DNA from: Firm-04 sp045591925
GTDB lineage: Bacteria > Bacillota > Clostridia > Oscillospirales > Ruminococcaceae
Assembly (NCBI GenBank): GCA_045591925.1
Contig: JAZNTW010000018.1
Span: 1 to 57,118 of the forward strand
Direction: 5' to 3'
Length of the DNA: 57,118 bases
The translations under genes and the position numbers were made by a program. The notes beneath the pieces are model-generated. The model ran no database searches. It saw only the letters and a program-made list of their open reading frames with translations, and had not been told where the DNA came from. Below, one piece after another: positions 26,516-34,504 of this stretch. Position 1 is the first letter of the stretch. Each line of letters opens with the position of its first letter.

Positions 26516-27775
26516 TCAGATCGCCCTGAAGTGCTTGCCGAACAGCGTTTCCACAAAGCCATCCAGCTCAAGCAGGGTCATTTCACTGAGCAGAATTGAG
26601 AGGTCTAAATCCAGTGCTGCCGCGATGTTATCGGCATAGGTATCGCCGTGTTCACGCAGATACTGCACGATCGCCCTGCCCGGTTCACTGTCGGGCAGTG
26701 GCTTCTCCATCATTCGCAAAGCCGGCGGTGCAGTAAGAACCGGTTCCGGCTGCGGTTTCTTTCCGGTTGAACGATGCGCATTCGGCTTGGCAGCAGCCTT
26801 TTGGGGCGCGGGCTTTGCATAGACAAGCCGTTCCGAATTGCGGAGTCCCGAATCCGACTGCCGCATATGCTGCGGATGCCGTTCATAGTAGGTCAACAGC
26901 ACATCCTCCGCGCTCATCAGCGGATACGCGCCGTCACGCAGCAAGGGGATCACGCCTGCATAACGTTCATCAAATACATCGGCAGGCGGTACGCAATAGA
27001 GCGTGCGCCCCTGCTCGGAGGCACATTGTGCGGTATTGAGCGAACCGCTGTGGTCTGCCGCTTCCATCACGGCAGTTGCCTCACTAATTCCGCTGAGGAT
27101 CCGATTCCGGCGCGGAAAATTCGGTGGAAAGGGCTGTGTTCCGGGCAGATATTCCGAAAGGAACAAGCCGTTTCCGCTGGAGAGCATCCGTTCACGAAGT
27201 GCCTGATGCTCACGCGGATAATTGACGTTGATTCCGCAGCCGAGAACGGCGATGGTTTTGCCGCCTTTATCGAGTGCCGCAGTATGTGCAATCCCGTCCA
27301 CGCCAATCGCAAAGCCGCTGATAATTACAAATTCTTTCTCTGCCAAATCTCCGACGATCTTCTTTGTCACGCGTTCGGTATAGGGCGAGGGGTGGCGCGT
27401 ACCGACAACGGCAATGCTGACCGGATGGCGGAGCAGTTCGAGATTTCCCTTTGCGTTCAGCAGAATCGGCGGCTTACCGATCAGGCGCAATGGCTGCGGA
27501 TATTCCTTGGAATCAATCGGCAGCAGCGTCATATCATGACTGCGGCAATAGTAAACAATGCTGTCCGCCTCACCGAGCGAATGCTTGAGCATTCCCCTTT
27601 GCGCAGACGCCGGCAAATCCGGATACTTTCCCGCCTGCATGATCTCGTAGATATCGCGCGGCGTATCCACAAAACGCAAAAACGGGAGGAGCATTGAACT
27701 TGACGAACCGAATACCAATGCAAGCCAGACCCAATAGCGCAGCATTTCGGGATCGGCTTTCTGACGCACTTCCAT
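26516..27775 (-). CDS. dprA: DNA-processing protein DprA
   Basis: A 418-residue RecA loader for incoming single-stranded DNA. The Rossmann-like domain includes VGTRHPSPYTERV, SGFAIGVDGIAH, AVLGCGIN and SGSLNTA. A variable Pro/Lys-rich linker (about 320-355) precedes a C-terminal winged helix (about 358-418). ATG 27775 is preferred over GTG 27781. No other competence genes are in the window. Confidence 0.94.
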   Translation of the reverse strand: MEVRQKADPEMLRYWVWLALVFGSSSSMLLPFLRFVDTPRDIYEIMQAGKYPDLPASAQRGMLKHSLGEADSIVYYCRSHDMTLLPIDSKEYPQPLRLIGKPPILLNAKGNLELLRHPVSIAVVGTRHPSPYTERVTKKIVGDLAEKEFVIISGFAIGVDGIAHTAALDKGGKTIAVLGCGINVNYPREHQALRERMLSSGNGLFLSEYLPGTQPFPPNFPRRNRILSGISEATAVMEAADHSGSLNTAQCASEQGRTLYCVPPADVFDERYAGVIPLLRDGAYPLMSAEDVLLTYYERHPQHMRQSDSGLRNSERLVYAKPAPQKAAAKPNAHRSTGKKPQPEPVLTAPPALRMMEKPLPDSEPGRAIVQYLREHGDTYADNIAAALDLDLSILLSEMTLLELDGFVETLFGKHFRAI

Positions 27776-27805
27776 ATCCACACCGCCTTTCGGAGAATGA
27801 AATTC

Positions 27806-28606
27806 TCAGCGTTTCGACATTTCCCAGAGAAACAATCCGGCAGCCATCGCAGCATTGAGCGAATTGGAAGCCGGCGCCATGGGAATCGTCAATCGTATCT
27901 CACAAGCCTTACTGACCTCCGCAGGCAGCCCGTTTCCCTCGTTGCCGATCAGAACGACTGCGCCGCGGCTGAAATCATAGCTACCGAGCAGCTCCGCGTC
28001 CCTGTCCACGACAGCGGCACAGGTCGGGAGTGAAGCTGCACGGCAATGCGCAAGGAACGCATCCATATCGTAAATCCGCATCAGCGGCAGACGAAACAAT
28101 GCGCCCATACTGCTGCGAATCGTTTTCGGATTATACAAATCGCAGCACTGAAAGAGGTACAGCCCGTCCGTACCGAGCGCCTCGGCGGTTCGGAGAATCG
28201 CACCGAGATTTGAGGGGTCCTGCACGCAGTGCAGCAGCATATTCCGGCTGCCCGTTTGCGGAAGTGCAGCGGTTTCCGGCAGCGTCTCCGCGATTGCAAA
28301 AATTCCCTGTGCAGTCTCGGTATCTGCGATTTCCCTTGCGAGCGCATCGGAAATCAGGAGCGACTGTGCAGGCGATGGATAATCCGCAAGCTCCGCGCCA
28401 TAAGAAGCGCTTGCCTTTTCGGTCATGAGCAAGGCACGCAGCTTCACGCCGGACTTGAGCGCGTCCAGAATCAAGCGGCTTCCCTCCATCGCAAAAGCAC
28501 GATTCTTCTCACGAAACGTGCGGCTGCGATTGAGGTTTGCAAAGAGCTTTACGTTCTTATTTCCGGTACCTGTTTGCAGCACTTCCGACATCTGCGGCAT
28601 CGGCAT
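27806..28606 (-). CDS. TrmH/SpoU family RNA 2'-O-methyltransferase
   Basis: SPOUT-fold methyltransferase of 266 residues. An N-terminal substrate-binding domain (KLFANLNRSRTFREKNRAF) precedes the three SpoU motifs: QDPSNLGAILRTA, LIGNEGNGL and the knot segment PMAPASNSLNAAMAA. The target rRNA or tRNA site cannot be told. It follows the rplT terminator and leads the dprA-topA block. Confidence 0.93.
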   Translation of the reverse strand: MPMPQMSEVLQTGTGNKNVKLFANLNRSRTFREKNRAFAMEGSRLILDALKSGVKLRALLMTEKASASYGAELADYPSPAQSLLISDALAREIADTETAQGIFAIAETLPETAALPQTGSRNMLLHCVQDPSNLGAILRTAEALGTDGLYLFQCCDLYNPKTIRSSMGALFRLPLMRIYDMDAFLAHCRAASLPTCAAVVDRDAELLGSYDFSRGAVVLIGNEGNGLPAEVSKACEIRLTIPMAPASNSLNAAMAAGLFLWEMSKR

Positions 28607-28637
28607 CCATCCCCTCTCAAAGTCTTATAACAAACAA

Positions 28638-28673
28638 CAAACACGCTCTAACGATTCCGAGAGAGCGTGTTTG
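28638..28673 (-). terminator. Terminator of the infC-rpmI-rplT operon
   Basis: CAAACACGCTCT (28638-28649) pairs perfectly with AGAGCGTGTTTG (28662-28673). On the minus strand a T-rich stretch follows. Confidence 0.85.
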
Positions 28674-28683
28674 ATATCATACA

Positions 28684-29037
28684 TTACAGAGCTGCCTTAG
28701 CCTTTTCAGCAATCGCAGTGAAGCCAGCCGGATCGTGAATCGCAATCTCGGAGAGCATCTTACGGTTCAGGGTGATACCAGCCTTGTTGCAGCCGTTCAT
28801 AAATGTAGAATAGTTCATGCCATTGAGCTTGCAAGCTGCGGAAATACGAGTGATCCACAGTCTGCGGAAGAAGCGCTTATTCTGCTTTCTGCCGATATAA
28901 GCATACTGACCAGACTTCATGACGGCCTGTTTTGCCATCTTGAAGTGTTTGGATTTGCTGCCCCAGTAGCCCTTTGCGAGCTTCAGGACCTTATTTCTTC
29001 TCTTGCGCGTCATCATAGCGCCCTTAATACGAGCCAT
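28684..29037 (-). CDS. rplT: 50S ribosomal protein L20
   Basis: L20 of 117 residues, needed early in 50S assembly and a known autoregulator of its operon. It begins MARIKGAMMTRKRR and contains FFRRLWITRISAAC. It is the last gene of infC-rpmI-rplT. Confidence 0.96.
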   Translation of the reverse strand: MARIKGAMMTRKRRNKVLKLAKGYWGSKSKHFKMAKQAVMKSGQYAYIGRKQNKRFFRRLWITRISAACKLNGMNYSTFMNGCNKAGITLNRKMLSEIAIHDPAGFTAIAEKAKAAL

Positions 29038-29111
29038 TTCGTTTTACCTCCGTAATCAATCGTCTACCGCACAGGCTGCGGTATCAGTTCAGTTTCAGTA
29101 CAAGATTCCGC

Positions 29112-29330
29112 TTATTTGTAAGGAACCATCTCGCGGATTGTTGCCGCATTTGCCATGCTCGCAACGCCAGCATTTCTTGCGATACGCTTAACCTTCTTAT
29201 CCTTCGATACGAGGCGATGACGCTTGTAAGCGTGCTGGAACTTGACCTTTCCGCTGCCGGTGACCTGAAAACGCTTCTTTGCACCGGAGTGAGTCTTAAC
29301 CTTAATCTTTTTAACCTTAACGGCTGCCAT
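29112..29330 (-). CDS. rpmI: 50S ribosomal protein L35
   Basis: L35 of 72 residues, a few longer than usual at the N-terminus. It has KVKTHSGAKKRFQVTGSGKVKF. The start at 29330 is set by AAGGAGG 8 bases upstream; the longer frame is unsupported. Confidence 0.95.
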   Translation of the reverse strand: MAAVKVKKIKVKTHSGAKKRFQVTGSGKVKFQHAYKRHRLVSKDKKVKRIARNAGVASMANAATIREMVPYK

Positions 29331-29425
29331 GGATTCGTCCTCCTTGTAATTTCGTTGTAATATGATAACGTCAGGCAATGTACATATTGCCGCTTACAGA
29401 CGCTGCATACCCTTATGTTTCCTGC

Positions 29426-30013
29426 TTATTCTGCCGACTGCTCGGCAGGCGCCTCCTGCTGCTTCTGTTTTTTCGCAGCTTTATCAGCCTTTTCGGGCTT
29501 ATTCTGCTTAGGAGACATAAACATGACGATTGCTCTGCCCTCCATCTTCGGCGGCTTATCGACGATTGCAACATCACCGATCTCGTCGCGATAGCGGTTC
29601 AGCAGCTCCTCACCGAGATGAGGATGTGCAATGGCACGCTTCCGGAACCGCACAGAAACCTTCACCTTATCGCCGCCCTGCAAGAATTTCTTGCCCTGTG
29701 CGACCTTGGTTTCAAAGTCATGCGTATCAATCGCGGAGAACATACGAATCTCCTTAATTTCAACGATATGCTGATTCTTCCGTGCTTCCTTTTCGCGTTT
29801 CTGCTGCTCAAAGCAATACTTGCCATAGTCCATAACGCGGCAGACAGGCGGTGTCGCCTGCGGCGCGATCTTGACCAGATCAAGATTCTGATCATATGCG
29901 AGCTTCTGTGCATCCTTTGCGGACATCACACCTTTTTTCTCGCCATCCGCGTCGATCACGAGCACCTCACGGTCACGGATCTCCTCATTGATTTGCAGTT
30001 CCTGCTTGCTAAT
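29426..30013 (-). CDS. infC: Translation initiation factor IF-3, probable AUU start
   Basis: IF-3, about 195 residues, checks start codons on the 30S subunit. The N-domain has INEEIRDREVLVID and PPVCRVMDYGKYCFEQQKREKEARK; a Lys/Gln-rich tail of about 25 residues extends past the C-domain. The frame offers TTG at 30019 only 3 bases after GGAGG, or ATT at 30013 at 9 bases. ATT gives MSKQELQINEEIR, matching the family N-terminus, and AUU starts are established for infC in E. coli and Bacillus, where they underlie autoregulation. I therefore choose ATT; TTG is the alternative. Confidence 0.93.
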   Translation of the reverse strand: MSKQELQINEEIRDREVLVIDADGEKKGVMSAKDAQKLAYDQNLDLVKIAPQATPPVCRVMDYGKYCFEQQKREKEARKNQHIVEIKEIRMFSAIDTHDFETKVAQGKKFLQGGDKVKVSVRFRKRAIAHPHLGEELLNRYRDEIGDVAIVDKPPKMEGRAIVMFMSPKQNKPEKADKAAKKQKQQEAPAEQSAE

Positions 30014-30040
30014 TGCCAAGCACCTCCTTAAAAATGTTTC

Positions 30041-30090
30041 AAGAAAACAAAAACAGAGAGCGCAGAACGGATTTTCCGCTGCTCTCTCTG
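30041..30090 (-). terminator. Attenuator hairpin in the infC leader
   Basis: On the minus strand a CAGAGAGAGCAGCGGA arm pairs with a TCCGTTCTGCGCTCTCTG arm (30054-30090), followed by TTTTTGTTTT. It lies inside the transcribed leader, about 40 bases before infC, so it is a premature terminator. L20-type leaders control this operon in other Firmicutes; a similar mechanism is inferred. Confidence 0.8.
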
Positions 30091-30196
30091 CTCATAGACA
30101 TATCAAACCGCAATGGGTCTTTCAAATCATGAATCAGATTACCGTTTCACAAAATGCTGACGGTGAGAACCGGAGTTCCGCTTGCAATCCTTATAT

Positions 30197-30225
30197 ATTT
30201 TACATGATTCGGTGCTGAAAGTCAA
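30197..30225 (-). promoter_or_regulatory. Promoter of the infC operon
   Basis: On the minus strand TTGACT (30225-30220) and TAAAAT (30202-30197) are separated by 17 bases. The resulting leader is about 180 bases. Confidence 0.8.
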
Positions 30226-30258
30226 GCAGCGCCGCCGCAATTTGGCGCACTGCACAAA

Positions 30259-32163
30259 TCACAGAGGGAATTCTTCGATAATTTTTGCGATATATTTCAA
30301 AATCACAACGACGTCCTCACTCGAAAGACCATCCGTGCCATCGCAATCGGCATTGGTTTTACCGGTTCCGGAGATATTTGCGCCGGCATCCTCTGCAAGA
30401 AAGCGCGCGAGCAGCACAGCATCCGAGACATCGACCGTCGCATCACAGTTTGCGTCACCGGGTTCTGCTTCCTGCGGCTGGGCTTCGGTCGTGGTGGTCG
30501 TCGTAGTGGTGGATTCGGTGGTGGTGGTCGTGGTCGTTGTTGTGGTGGTGGTGGTGGTCGTGGTGGTTTCGGTGGTCGTCGTAGTTGTTTCGGCAGGCTT
30601 TTCGGCAACCGCCGCAAAATAGTTCACACAGTTCTGCGAGGTGAAATTGCTGCCGAGCGTAACAGTCTCGTCCTTCTTCACATCGCGGACAAAGACGGTA
30701 AACTCCTCGCCGTTCGAGCTGAACAGCTGCGTCCGCATATGGGTATAATCCTTGAGCCAGCTTGCCTGAATCTGCTCGTTGGAGAGTCCCTGAATCACGC
30801 GCACATCCATAAATACGCTCAGCGTCAGATCCTCTGCGGCGGTCAGCGTCGCCAGATCGCCGGAATACTTCTTGGAATCGCACGCGGTTTTGATATACTC
30901 TGCGCCCGAATTATAACTGCTGTTTCCGTCAGCGGTGACCGTATATTCGCGGTCGCCGAAGATCTTGCAGCCGACGCCGAAATTCGATTCGACGCCCCAG
31001 TTGCCGCCGTTTGCGGTATCGTTGACAACAAGCTTTGCAATCAGCTTGCCGGAGTATTCCGGCTTTTGTTCGGGCTGCTCCGGCGGATCGGACGATCCAT
31101 CGGTCGGCAGCAGCGACAGATTCACGACATTTTTACCCCAGTTGCCGTACCACGCATAGCCGGTTCTGCGCTCCTTGGAAATCTCCATGACATCGTAGTG
31201 CACAGAGCTGTCACGATCGGAAAACAGTGGACGATCGGTACCGATTTCATAAAATCTTGCCCACAGAGGCGAGGCATCCGCATTCTGTCTGACAATTTTA
31301 TCGTCGCCGGACTTCACGAATTCGATGCCGTAGAGCGTCACCTTTTTGAACCATTCGATCGCGGTATTGACAGATTTACGAATATCGGTTCGCGAAGGAT
31401 TCTCCTTTGCATACTGATAGAGGAAATTGATTACGCCGGCGCTTTCGCTTGTACAATTCGATGGCAGCTCATAGGCACGCGCAGAGGTTGGCTTGAGAGA
31501 ATACTCGTCATGCTGCTGACACCATGCCGCACCGGAAATCTGCATATTGAGCAGACATTTGATGCCGCGGTCGAGCGAGTCCTTTGCTCTCTGCGCGTAG
31601 CTGTCGCTGATTGCGGTAAAATCGCCGGATTTGCTACTCATTTCCTTCATGATTTGCAGCACGTGGATGTACGCGCCGTCATTGAGCGTGATATGCGCAT
31701 GATACGAGCCGGGCGTGTTCAGAACCTGCATCCAGCCGCCGTTGCTGTACTGCATTTTGAACAGGCATTCCACGCCGCGCATGGCGCAGTCGAGATATTT
31801 CTGCTGCTTGGTCTGCTGATAGGCGCGCATCAGGAAGCGAATCTGCGAGGTGGTCGCGTCGTTGTCGATGGTGGAGTGCGCCCAGTCGCCGGTATGCGAA
31901 GTCAGCATACCCTTTTGCCAGCCGCCCTCGTTCGGCACCTGATACTGAATGCACTCGTCCGCGATTTTGAGCGCCTCACCGCTTGCAAACCAGCTCGCGT
32001 CCTTTTTGAGGAAGTCTGCCCAGGGATAGTCCTCCTCGGCGGCTGAAACGGTTATGGAATAATCGGGCGCAAAAAAGCCCTGCGGCATCGTGGCAGCCGC
32101 ACTGCTCAACAGCAGCATCGCAGAACAGAGTCCTGCCATCCATTTTTGATTCTTGATCGACAT
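30259..32163 (-). CDS. Cellulosomal PL10 family pectate lyase with dockerin
   Basis: Secreted enzyme of 634 residues cleaving polygalacturonate by beta-elimination. After a signal peptide (1-42), the PL10 all-alpha domain spans about 45-345. Family segments are NDATTSQIRFLMRAY, NGGWMQ, ITLNDGAYIHVLQ, ARAYELPSNC, RPLFSDRDSSVHYD and RRTGYAWYGNWG. A linker (about 350-372) leads to a module of about 150 residues (375-520) that I cannot assign, possibly a carbohydrate-binding module. A tract of about 35 mostly Thr residues follows, then a type I dockerin (569-628) with GDANCDATVDVSDAV and NADCDGTDGLSSED. AGGGGGA lies upstream of the start. Confidence 0.9.
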   Translation of the reverse strand: MSIKNQKWMAGLCSAMLLLSSAAATMPQGFFAPDYSITVSAAEEDYPWADFLKKDASWFASGEALKIADECIQYQVPNEGGWQKGMLTSHTGDWAHSTIDNDATTSQIRFLMRAYQQTKQQKYLDCAMRGVECLFKMQYSNGGWMQVLNTPGSYHAHITLNDGAYIHVLQIMKEMSSKSGDFTAISDSYAQRAKDSLDRGIKCLLNMQISGAAWCQQHDEYSLKPTSARAYELPSNCTSESAGVINFLYQYAKENPSRTDIRKSVNTAIEWFKKVTLYGIEFVKSGDDKIVRQNADASPLWARFYEIGTDRPLFSDRDSSVHYDVMEISKERRTGYAWYGNWGKNVVNLSLLPTDGSSDPPEQPEQKPEYSGKLIAKLVVNDTANGGNWGVESNFGVGCKIFGDREYTVTADGNSSYNSGAEYIKTACDSKKYSGDLATLTAAEDLTLSVFMDVRVIQGLSNEQIQASWLKDYTHMRTQLFSSNGEEFTVFVRDVKKDETVTLGSNFTSQNCVNYFAAVAEKPAETTTTTTETTTTTTTTTTTTTTTTTESTTTTTTTTEAQPQEAEPGDANCDATVDVSDAVLLARFLAEDAGANISGTGKTNADCDGTDGLSSEDVVVILKYIAKIIEEFPL

Positions 32164-32208
32164 AAAATATCCCCCTAAATATTAGATTTGCGGTTTCTTT
32201 CTATTTTG

Positions 32209-32237
32209 ATTATAACGGCTGTGCGGTTAAATTGCAA
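32209..32237 (-). promoter_or_regulatory. Candidate promoter of the PL10 gene
   Basis: On the minus strand TTGCAA (32237-32232) and TATAAT (32214-32209) are separated by 17 bases. The weak -35 suggests activator dependence. Confidence 0.6.
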
Positions 32238-32367
32238 GTATCAAATATCACCGATGTATGATAGATTGTCTCAAAAAAACGTGCCGCACGGCCATCTTGT
32301 CTATAACAAGTTTTGTTTATTCATAAAATATTTATAAAGTTGCCTGCATCTTTTCTATGCTTTATCG

Positions 32368-32396
32368 TTGACTTTTCAGCATATTTGTGATATTAT
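32368..32396 (+). promoter_or_regulatory. Promoter of the diguanylate cyclase gene
   Basis: TTGACT (32368-32373) and TATTAT (32391-32396) are separated by 17 bases, divergent from the PL10 promoter. Confidence 0.75.
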
Positions 32397-32448
32397 ATAT
32401 ATATGTATGCAAAATCCCGCGCAAATCTATCAAAAGGAGTGAGAACCG

Positions 32449-33876
32449 ATGGCAAGCGTAATCCTATCCGTCGTCTTGATCGTGGGGCTTGCGCTGACCG
32501 GCGCCTCTGTCATTTTGATTCTGACAGACCATCACGAAACCTCGCTGCGCGAATTCGCAATTCTCGGTTTATTTTGCTCCATCCTGCTGATGCTGTCCTA
32601 CTATGTCGAACTCAATACGCCAGGCTTTGCCGCCAAGGTCAGCGCAGTCAAATTCGGGTATATCGGCAGAGTATTTGTCAATCCGCTGCTGCTGATGCTT
32701 GCCGTGCGGTATTACGAAGCAAAGGTCGGCAGGCTATGGCAATATCTTCTCTATTTGGTTCCATTGATCGCGCTCTATCTCGTCTTTACATACGAAGAAA
32801 ATCATCTGTTTTACGAGAATATTACGCTTGGTGCGGACGGGCTTCTGCATATCGTGCCCGGTCCCGTATATTATATCTATATTGCGTATAACACCATTCT
32901 CTCGATGGTGTATCTCAGCTTCTGTCTCTATCATCGACCGTCGCTGCGCAAGCGCGATAAGCAGAATAATACCATTTTGCTGCTCGCCTGCGCGATCCCG
33001 TTTTTCATGCTGCTGATCTATCTGGCAGGCTGGTCATTTGGGTATGATATTGCTGCAATCGGCGTGATGATTTCTGCGCTGCTTGTGACATTTTCGATTC
33101 TCCGATACGGCTTGCTCAATCGCGAGGAAATGTTGCAAAATATGTCAACGGGACTCGTCTTTCTCGACAGCGAATACCGACTTGTCTATGCCAACCGCAA
33201 GGCAATACAACTCATCCCGGCGCTTGGCGTGCCGCTTGTCTATGCAACGCACTTTGATTTAAAGCAGCTCTGCTCCGAGGAATACGCAACGATTCAGGTG
33301 GAATCCAATACCTATCAGCGCAAAATTTCCGAATTCACAAACGGCGAGGGACAGCACGGCAAGCTGCTGACCTTTGACGACATCACGGAAATCCGGTCGC
33401 GCCTGAGTCGGGATCTGATGACCGGTCTGCTCAATCACGCGACCTTTTACCCCATGCTGGATGACGCGATGGCTGCCGCCAATCAAAAGGAGCTGCCGCT
33501 GACGGTTTCCGTTGCCGATATCGACAGCTTCAAGCGTGTGAACGACACCTACGGTCACGCAAACGGCGACATTGTGCTCATCAAACTCGCGCAGACGCTC
33601 AAGGCGCATTGTGAGGGTCACGGCGATGTGTTCCGCTACGGCGGCGAAGAATTTGCGGTGATTTTCCACGGTGACCTTGCATTTGCGGAAGAAATCATGG
33701 CAAATGCGCTCCGTGAATTTTCCGAAATCGACTTCGATTTCCTGCCGTATCATGTGACATTCAGCTATGGCAGCGCAGAATTCAACCGGCTGGAATCCTC
33801 GGTTGCACTGTTTGACCGTGCCGACCGGAAAATGTATGCGCGAAAAAAAGCCCTACACGCGAAAGAACGCGAATAA
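32449..33876 (+). CDS. Membrane diguanylate cyclase (7TM-PAS-GGDEF)
   Basis: A 475-residue protein predicted to make cyclic di-GMP. The N-terminal 220 residues contain about seven hydrophobic helices resembling the histidine-kinase 7TM sensor module. Residues about 225-310 resemble a PAS-like domain (NMSTGLVFLDSEYRLVYAN). The GGDEF domain follows from SRDLMTGLLNHATF. The active motif is GGEEF at 398-402, a functional variant. The inhibitory RxxD site just upstream reads GHGD, so product inhibition there is probably absent. GGAGTG precedes the start. Confidence 0.9.
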   Translation: MASVILSVVLIVGLALTGASVILILTDHHETSLREFAILGLFCSILLMLSYYVELNTPGFAAKVSAVKFGYIGRVFVNPLLLMLAVRYYEAKVGRLWQYLLYLVPLIALYLVFTYEENHLFYENITLGADGLLHIVPGPVYYIYIAYNTILSMVYLSFCLYHRPSLRKRDKQNNTILLLACAIPFFMLLIYLAGWSFGYDIAAIGVMISALLVTFSILRYGLLNREEMLQNMSTGLVFLDSEYRLVYANRKAIQLIPALGVPLVYATHFDLKQLCSEEYATIQVESNTYQRKISEFTNGEGQHGKLLTFDDITEIRSRLSRDLMTGLLNHATFYPMLDDAMAAANQKELPLTVSVADIDSFKRVNDTYGHANGDIVLIKLAQTLKAHCEGHGDVFRYGGEEFAVIFHGDLAFAEEIMANALREFSEIDFDFLPYHVTFSYGSAEFNRLESSVALFDRADRKMYARKKALHAKERE

Positions 33877-33937
33877 TTTGCGGCGGCACAATCCACGAAA
33901 ACGCCGCAGAAACCCATATCCTAAGGAGGAACCATCT

Positions 33938-34474
33938 ATGCTCGGCTCAGATTATCGGGAGCTTATCGTCCCGAAGCTCGACAATCAAGGCAAAAAAATC
34001 GGTATGCTCATCGGCGGTGCTGCGCTCACCCTCGCCGTGCTCACATTTTCGTTTATCAGCGGCAAATTTCTGCTGCTGTTCCTCGTGGCGGCACTCGGCT
34101 TCGGCACATGGTATTTCTGGATTCAAAACAGCATCGAATACGAATATATCATCTCTGGCGACGAGCTGCAAATCACGAAAATTCTCGCACAGAGCAAGCG
34201 CAAGCCCCTGCTGACTGTCTCCATCAAGACATTTACGGCGTTCGGCAAGCTGAAGGACGCAGAGCCGATTTCCGATTCCGCAACCAAAGCGATCGCCTGC
34301 TCGATGCAGGATGACACCGCATTTTACGCAGATTTTGACCATGCGGATTACGGTCAGACCAGATTGATCTGGACGCCGAATGATGATATTTTGCTTTATC
34401 TTGCGAAGCATCTCCCACGTCCGCTTGGATTCCGCTGGGAGGCAACCGAACCGTCAAACAACCTAACAGAATAA
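33938..34474 (+). CDS. Uncharacterised membrane protein with two helices
   Basis: A 178-residue protein with two adjacent hydrophobic segments (about 20-60), then a soluble domain containing YEYIISGDELQITKIL and KPLLTVSIKTFTAFGKL. This resembles the membrane-anchored PH-like or DUF6106-type proteins of Clostridia. The start at 33938 is set by AAGGAGGAACC; the upstream frame overlaps the cyclase. It lies 61 bases after the cyclase and 30 before the NAD(P)HX gene, so it is probably cotranscribed. Function is unknown. Confidence 0.75.
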   Translation: MLGSDYRELIVPKLDNQGKKIGMLIGGAALTLAVLTFSFISGKFLLLFLVAALGFGTWYFWIQNSIEYEYIISGDELQITKILAQSKRKPLLTVSIKTFTAFGKLKDAEPISDSATKAIACSMQDDTAFYADFDHADYGQTRLIWTPNDDILLYLAKHLPRPLGFRWEATEPSNNLTE

Positions 34475-34504
34475 GAACTATTCATAACACAAAAGGAGTA
34501 TCCT

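Noticed and set aside
30470..30600. Simple-sequence DNA repeat (GGT/CGT run)
   Set aside because: It is the Thr-rich linker of the PL10 protein in frame, not an independent repeat.
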